The notes under the pieces were generated by a model that was not told the origin of the DNA, did no database searches, and was given only the letters and a program-made list of their open reading frames with translations. The position numbers and the translations under genes were made by a program. Below, one piece after another: positions 6,463-9,765 of a stretch of 9,765 bases of DNA. The stretch is from NCBI GenBank assembly GCA_045402695.1, contig JAWPNA010000052.1, positions 1 to 9,765 of the forward strand, given 5' to 3'. Origin of the DNA: JAWPNA01 sp045402695 (GTDB lineage: Bacteria; Acidobacteriota; Polarisedimenticolia; JACPZX01; DASXTC01). The number at the start of each line of letters is the position of its first letter. Position 1 is the first letter of the stretch.

Positions 6463-8132
6463 ACGCGATCACCCTGTTCTTTCGAGGGCGCCTGCGGCAC
6501 AAGAAGCCGCACCTTCGTCCCTTTGCCCGGCTCGCTTTCGAGCCCGAGCGAACCGCCCATCTGCCAGATGATTGAGCGGCAGATGGACAGCCCGAGTCCG
6601 CTCCCGTCGGGCTTGGTGGTGAAGAAAGGCTCCTCGACACGTGCGAGGTGCTCCTTGGGAATCCCGTGTCCGGTGTCCTCGATCACGATTTCCACGGAGC
6701 TGTCCACCGAGCGGGCGCGCACCGCGACCCTGCCCCCTGCGGGCGTGGCGTCCCGCGCGTTGGTGAGGAGGTTGAGGAACACCTGGTCCAGATCGCTCTG
6801 TCCCCCGTTGACCGCCGGAAGGTGATCGGGGATTTCCAGGAAGAGCTCGATTCCACGGCGCTCGATGCTGTCCTTGAGAATCGCAAGCGTACTATCGGCT
6901 GCGAGGCGCACGTGCCCCTGCGCGGTCCGGCGGGCGCCTCCGCGGGCGAGTGTCAGCATCCCGCCGAAGATGCGTTGGCAGAGCTTGAGCGATCCCTCGA
7001 TCTGCTCCAGGTCGCGGCGGAACACACCAGGATCGGCTGGACCGCTCGACAGATCCTCCTGCATCTGCTGTACCAGCGGCAGGATCGAGCCCATCGCATT
7101 GTTGACGTCATGAGAGACACCGCGGGCAAGGTCGGCCATCGCGTGCTTTCTCTCGGCCGCCAGCATCCGGGCCTGAAGCGTCTCGGTCCGCTGCGAGTTG
7201 CGAATGGCGACCGCGGCCTGTGATCTGAACCCCTCCACCAGCGCCGCCTCGTAGGCGCCGAAGCTGCCTGCGTGCCGCGCGGCAATTTTCAGCACACCAA
7301 GCACGCCGTCGCGCGTGGGGAGAGGCGCGCAGATCATGGAGGACTCGCGCAAGCCGTCCCCCTCGGTGTTGTGGTCGAGCAGGCGGGCCAGCGCCGCCAC
7401 CGGTCGACCCTTCCATTCGCGCCAGCCGTCCGTCTCGCGGTCGAATCCGTACACCTCCTCTGAATCCAGAAGGGTCCGTATCTCGTCGGTGAGTGGCAGC
7501 CGCAGTCCGATGCGCGAGCTCTTCCCCTTGATCCAGGCGATCTGCTCGGCCTCGAGATTGAGCGTCCCCCCCTCTTCGTCTCTTATCAGGAGGGCCGATG
7601 AGTGGTCGTAGCGCGTGAGTGATCGCAGCCCGTGAAGGATTTGGTAGAAGAGATCTTTGGGACGCAGTTCCTCCAGGACCTTCCGGTCGATGCGAGCACG
7701 AACATCGAGCGCGTGCTCCCGGTCGATCATCTCGATTGCGTCGGATAGCGCCGCCGACACTCTGTTCAACATCCGGCCCGCGCCCTTCTCGAAGGGGGCT
7801 GGCCGGCTCAAGGCCATCGCGGCCCAGGCCCGCCCTCGCCGTCTCAACGGCGACACGACCATTCCGTGCGGGATGTCCGGGTGCTCGTTGCGGATGAATG
7901 CCGACAACAGAGCCACATCCCAGGCCCGCCCGTCTGGCAGGCCGAGCATCACCTCCGCGGTGGCCCGCCACGGACGGACGACGGCGATGCACCCGGCCTC
8001 GGCGCCGAAGTGCTTTCGCGCAGCCCTCAGAGTGTGCCGCAGCGCCTTGCCCACCTCGCGCGTCTGTTTGAGGTAGGCGGCCAGTGGATCGAGGAGGCTG
8101 AAGATCTCCGGCTTCCGTTCGGGCTTGATCAT
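6459..8132 (-). CDS. Cytoplasmic tandem-GAF sensor histidine kinase
   Basis: The product is 557 residues with no transmembrane segment, so it should sense a cytosolic or diffusible signal. Two GAF-like regions lie at about 20-135 and 150-310 (the second has the typical ICAPL..RDGVLGVLKI strand pattern at 267-283). A helical connector (315-335) follows, then the dimerisation/phospho-acceptor helix GVSHDVNNAMGSI with H341. The HDxNN form is that of NtrB-like kinases. The ATP-binding domain has the N box FLNLLTNARDA (N454, N458), G1 box EDTGHGIP (485-492), FFTT (503-506) and G2 box GSGLGLSI (510-517). All residues needed for kinase activity are visible. The ligand is unknown, and I see no conserved Cys/His set that would prove a haem or bilin. 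The start ATG (8130-8132) lies 12 bases after AGGAGG, a slightly long spacing with no better in-frame start between. Its likely target is the adjacent receiver-PP2C protein. Confidence 0.92.
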   Translation of the reverse strand: MIKPERKPEIFSLLDPLAAYLKQTREVGKALRHTLRAARKHFGAEAGCIAVVRPWRATAEVMLGLPDGRAWDVALLSAFIRNEHPDIPHGMVVSPLRRRGRAWAAMALSRPAPFEKGAGRMLNRVSAALSDAIEMIDREHALDVRARIDRKVLEELRPKDLFYQILHGLRSLTRYDHSSALLIRDEEGGTLNLEAEQIAWIKGKSSRIGLRLPLTDEIRTLLDSEEVYGFDRETDGWREWKGRPVAALARLLDHNTEGDGLRESSMICAPLPTRDGVLGVLKIAARHAGSFGAYEAALVEGFRSQAAVAIRNSQRTETLQARMLAAERKHAMADLARGVSHDVNNAMGSILPLVQQMQEDLSSGPADPGVFRRDLEQIEGSLKLCQRIFGGMLTLARGGARRTAQGHVRLAADSTLAILKDSIERRGIELFLEIPDHLPAVNGGQSDLDQVFLNLLTNARDATPAGGRVAVRARSVDSSVEIVIEDTGHGIPKEHLARVEEPFFTTKPDGSGLGLSICRSIIWQMGGSLGLESEPGKGTKVRLLVPQAPSKEQGDRV

Positions 8133-8144
8133 TGGCGTAGTGCG

Positions 8145-8173
8145 CCTCCTGAGGGAGAATGCACGAGATGATA
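8145..8173 (-). promoter_or_regulatory. Ribosome binding site and possible -10 box of the kinase/regulator operon
   Basis: On the minus strand AGGAGG lies at 8145-8150, 12 bases before the kinase ATG. TATCAT at 8168-8173 is a five-of-six match to a sigma-70 -10 hexamer and would give a leader of roughly 25-30 bases. No convincing -35 box is found 16-18 bases further upstream, so the promoter is tentative; the ribosome binding site is more secure. Confidence 0.35.
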
Positions 8174-8275
8174 CTCGACTCCTCGGTACGGAGGGGAGGG
8201 GACGTTACTCTGCTTGCGCGATGTGCCAGAATCACGCCTCATCTGCATGCCCTGTGCAACCGGGCACAACGGCGA

Positions 8276-8283
8276 GGGGGGGG
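8276..8283 (+). repeat. Eight-G homopolymer next to the propeller gene's ribosome binding site
   Basis: Eight consecutive G follow GA, six bases before the ATG at 8290. The GAGGGG part can act as the Shine-Dalgarno contact. Homopolymers of this length can slip during replication, which would alter the leader length but not the reading frame. It is the only G run of this length that I noticed in the window. Confidence 0.5.
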
Positions 8284-8289
8284 TGGAAA

Positions 8290-9765
8290 ATGCGTTGTTC
8301 ATCAGGTCACATCGCGATCATGGTAGGCATGAGCGTCCTCTGCGGCGTTGCTGGCACCAGCTTCGGGGCAGAGTCCGGATGGCCCGGATTGCGGGGGCCC
8401 AGCCACGACGGCGCGATCCGCAATGCGCGGTTGTTCGCAGGTGGCGACAGGGCGGCGCTTGCTCTTGGCTGGAAGCGGGCGCTCGGATCGGGCTACTCCT
8501 CGGTCGCGGCGGGCGATGGACGCGTCGTGACCATGTTCGCGTCAGGCGACGCCGACGTCGCCGCGGCCTTTGACGCCGAGGACGGCTCCGAACTCTGGCG
8601 GTATCGGATCGGCGATGCCTACAAAGGACACGACGGGTCGCACGACGGCCCGATCTCGTCGCCCTGGCTGTCCGGAGGGCGCGTCTACGGTCTCGGTCCC
8701 CGCGGCCACTTGTTCGCTCTCGAAGCGGCTTCGGGCAAGGCGACCTGGACAAAGAACCTGACCGAGGATCTCGGCGGCCAGAAGCCCCACTACGGCTTCG
8801 CAACCTCACCGCTCCTGGTCGATCGGGTGCTGGTGGTCGAGATCGGCGCGGGTCAAGGAAAGGCCATCGCAGGGTTCCACTCGGATGACGGCCGGATGCT
8901 TTGGTCGGTCGGCGACGATATCATCAGCTACCATTCTCCGATCGCCGCGACGATCGGTGGGCGGGTCCAGGTGCTGGCTGCCGGCAACAAGACGCTGTTC
9001 GGCCTGGACGCCGCATCGGGCAAGGTGCTCTGGAGCTATGCGCACCAGGGCGACGAGTCACCCACGGGAGGCGAGACCATCGTCCCCGTTCCCGCCGGCG
9101 ACAATCGCTTTCTGCTGCTGAACAAGAGCGACTCCTCCTCGATGATCCGCGTCACTCAGAGTCGAGGCGACGCCTACGAGGTCAGCGAACTCTGGTCGAA
9201 CAACTCCATCCGCGGCACATATGTCATCCCCGTGTACCACGATGGCCATGTGTACGGCATGAACGGGCGCATCTTCACCTGCGTGGATGCGGCGACCGGG
9301 GAGATCAAGTGGCGTTCGCGAGAGGCGGGCGACGGGTTCCCGACCCTCGTCGGAGGCCATCTGGTGATCATGACCAAGCCGGGCGCTCTGAGCGTGGCAG
9401 AGGCGTCCCCGACGGGTTACCACGAAGTGGCTCGGCTCGATCTGTTTGACGAACAGTCATGGTCCGCGGTGGCCTACGCGGATGGCCACCTGTACGCTCG
9501 CAGCATGTCGCATCTTGCCCGGGTCGACCTCGTCTCGGGCGCGGTCGAGCCCGGCGGCAGTCAGCCCTGGATCGCCGCCACGGATTTCGGCCGGTTCCTG
9601 GACGAGGCCGGAAAGGCATCCGACAAGGCCGCGGTCATCGACGCGTTTCTCGCGAAGCAGAAATCGTTTCCGATCGTCGAGGACACCGGCGCCGTCCACT
9701 TCCTGTATCGCGGCAAGGCCACGGATGTCGGCATCGTGGGCGACATGATCGGGTTCCGGCGGGAG
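8290..9765 (+). CDS. Secreted PQQ-like beta-propeller protein, partial, probably leading into an E-set/esterase module
   Basis: The frame is open for 492 codons from ATG 8290 to the last base, so the 3' end is missing. Residues 1-27 are a Sec-type signal peptide with likely cleavage after SFGA. Further Met codons at 11 and 14 would shorten it, so 8290 is preferred. WPGLRGPSHDG (31-41) is the WPxxRGPxxDG entry motif of secreted BamB/quinoprotein-like propellers. Blade motifs of the type (L/F)xxLDAxSGKxxW recur: DAEDGSELW (95-103), LEAASGKATW (144-153), FHSDDGRMLW (196-205), LDAASGKVLW (239-248), VDAATGEIKW (332-341) and a degenerate VDLVSGAVE (412-420). There is no sign that PQQ itself is bound. 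After a linker, residues about 459-492 contain VHFLYRGKATDVGIVGDMIGF. This recalls the E-set/CBM48-like domain that precedes enterochelin-esterase-type hydrolases. Periplasmic or extracellular location is inferred; substrate is unknown. Confidence 0.87.
   Translation, partial: MRCSSGHIAIMVGMSVLCGVAGTSFGAESGWPGLRGPSHDGAIRNARLFAGGDRAALALGWKRALGSGYSSVAAGDGRVVTMFASGDADVAAAFDAEDGSELWRYRIGDAYKGHDGSHDGPISSPWLSGGRVYGLGPRGHLFALEAASGKATWTKNLTEDLGGQKPHYGFATSPLLVDRVLVVEIGAGQGKAIAGFHSDDGRMLWSVGDDIISYHSPIAATIGGRVQVLAAGNKTLFGLDAASGKVLWSYAHQGDESPTGGETIVPVPAGDNRFLLLNKSDSSSMIRVTQSRGDAYEVSELWSNNSIRGTYVIPVYHDGHVYGMNGRIFTCVDAATGEIKWRSREAGDGFPTLVGGHLVIMTKPGALSVAEASPTGYHEVARLDLFDEQSWSAVAYADGHLYARSMSHLARVDLVSGAVEPGGSQPWIAATDFGRFLDEAGKASDKAAVIDAFLAKQKSFPIVEDTGAVHFLYRGKATDVGIVGDMIGFRRE

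Larger units (their letters stand above)
8133..8289. other. Divergent intergenic region between kinase operon and propeller gene
   Basis: These 157 bases separate two divergent genes and should carry control sites for both. Besides the minus-strand signals near the kinase, there is an inverted repeat TGTGC-N6-GCACA at 8253-8268. It lies about 20 bases before the propeller gene's start and could fold near its ribosome binding site. An imperfect CTCCTC/GAGGGG stem surrounds about 8180-8200. I found no strong plus-strand -35/-10 pair and no sigma-54 box with correct GG-N10-GC spacing. Confidence 0.4.

Noticed and set aside
8213..8232. Possible sigma-54 promoter (GGCAC...GCAAGC on the minus strand) upstream of the kinase
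   Set aside because: The distance between the GG and GC elements is not the required ten bases.
7108..8235. Minus-strand frame of 375 codons overlapping the kinase
   Set aside because: It is an out-of-frame shadow of the GAF region without domain resemblance.
8214..8573. Plus-strand frame beginning upstream of the propeller gene
   Set aside because: It is Arg-rich and out of frame with the propeller repeats, which read from 8290 with a signal peptide.

Overview
This is a GC-rich, gene-dense bacterial window with strongly GC-ending codons and no tRNA, rRNA, CRISPR array, insertion sequence or phage gene that I can see. The gene mix is a secreted M14 peptidase fused to an amidotransferase-like domain, an AftB-type GT-C glycosyltransferase, a soluble GAF histidine kinase with a PP2C-output response regulator, a serine-hydrolase fragment and a secreted PQQ-like beta-propeller protein. 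It would fit an uncultured Gram-negative-type lineage such as Acidobacteriota, Gemmatimonadota or Eisenbacteria. That placement is inference from gene style, not a phylogenetic result.

Left block (1-4631, minus strand): after a short non-coding flank come two genes read right to left. First is a polytopic membrane glycosyltransferase (3117-4631). An 83-bp gap then leads to a secreted zinc carboxypeptidase-like protein of 950 residues (181-3033). They may form one transcription unit. Both act at or outside the membrane, but a shared pathway is not shown.

Middle (4632-5340): a 105-bp divergent intergenic region precedes a plus-strand serine beta-lactamase-like/esterase gene (4737-5303). It keeps its signal peptide and SxxK nucleophile but stops after 188 residues, before the YxN and KTG/HxG motifs. 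It appears to be a decayed or deleted gene ending 37 bp from the convergent signalling operon.

Signalling operon (5341-8132, minus strand): a cytoplasmic tandem-GAF histidine kinase overlaps the next gene by four bases (ATGA). That gene encodes a receiver-PP2C (RsbU/SpoIIE-type) response regulator. The pair should turn a cytosolic signal into dephosphorylation of a partner-switching antagonist protein. No antagonist, anti-sigma kinase or sigma factor is in the window.

Right block (8133-9765): a 157-bp divergent intergenic region, with an eight-G tract beside the ribosome binding site, leads into a secreted PQQ-like beta-propeller protein. It is still open at the right edge. Its last visible residues look like the start of an E-set/CBM48-like domain of the kind that precedes enterochelin-esterase-type hydrolases, so the complete protein may be a propeller-esterase fusion.

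I did not find a clearly new defence or mobile system. The most notable items are the apparent propeller-esterase fusion, the abruptly truncated hydrolase, and the kinase/PP2C pair.
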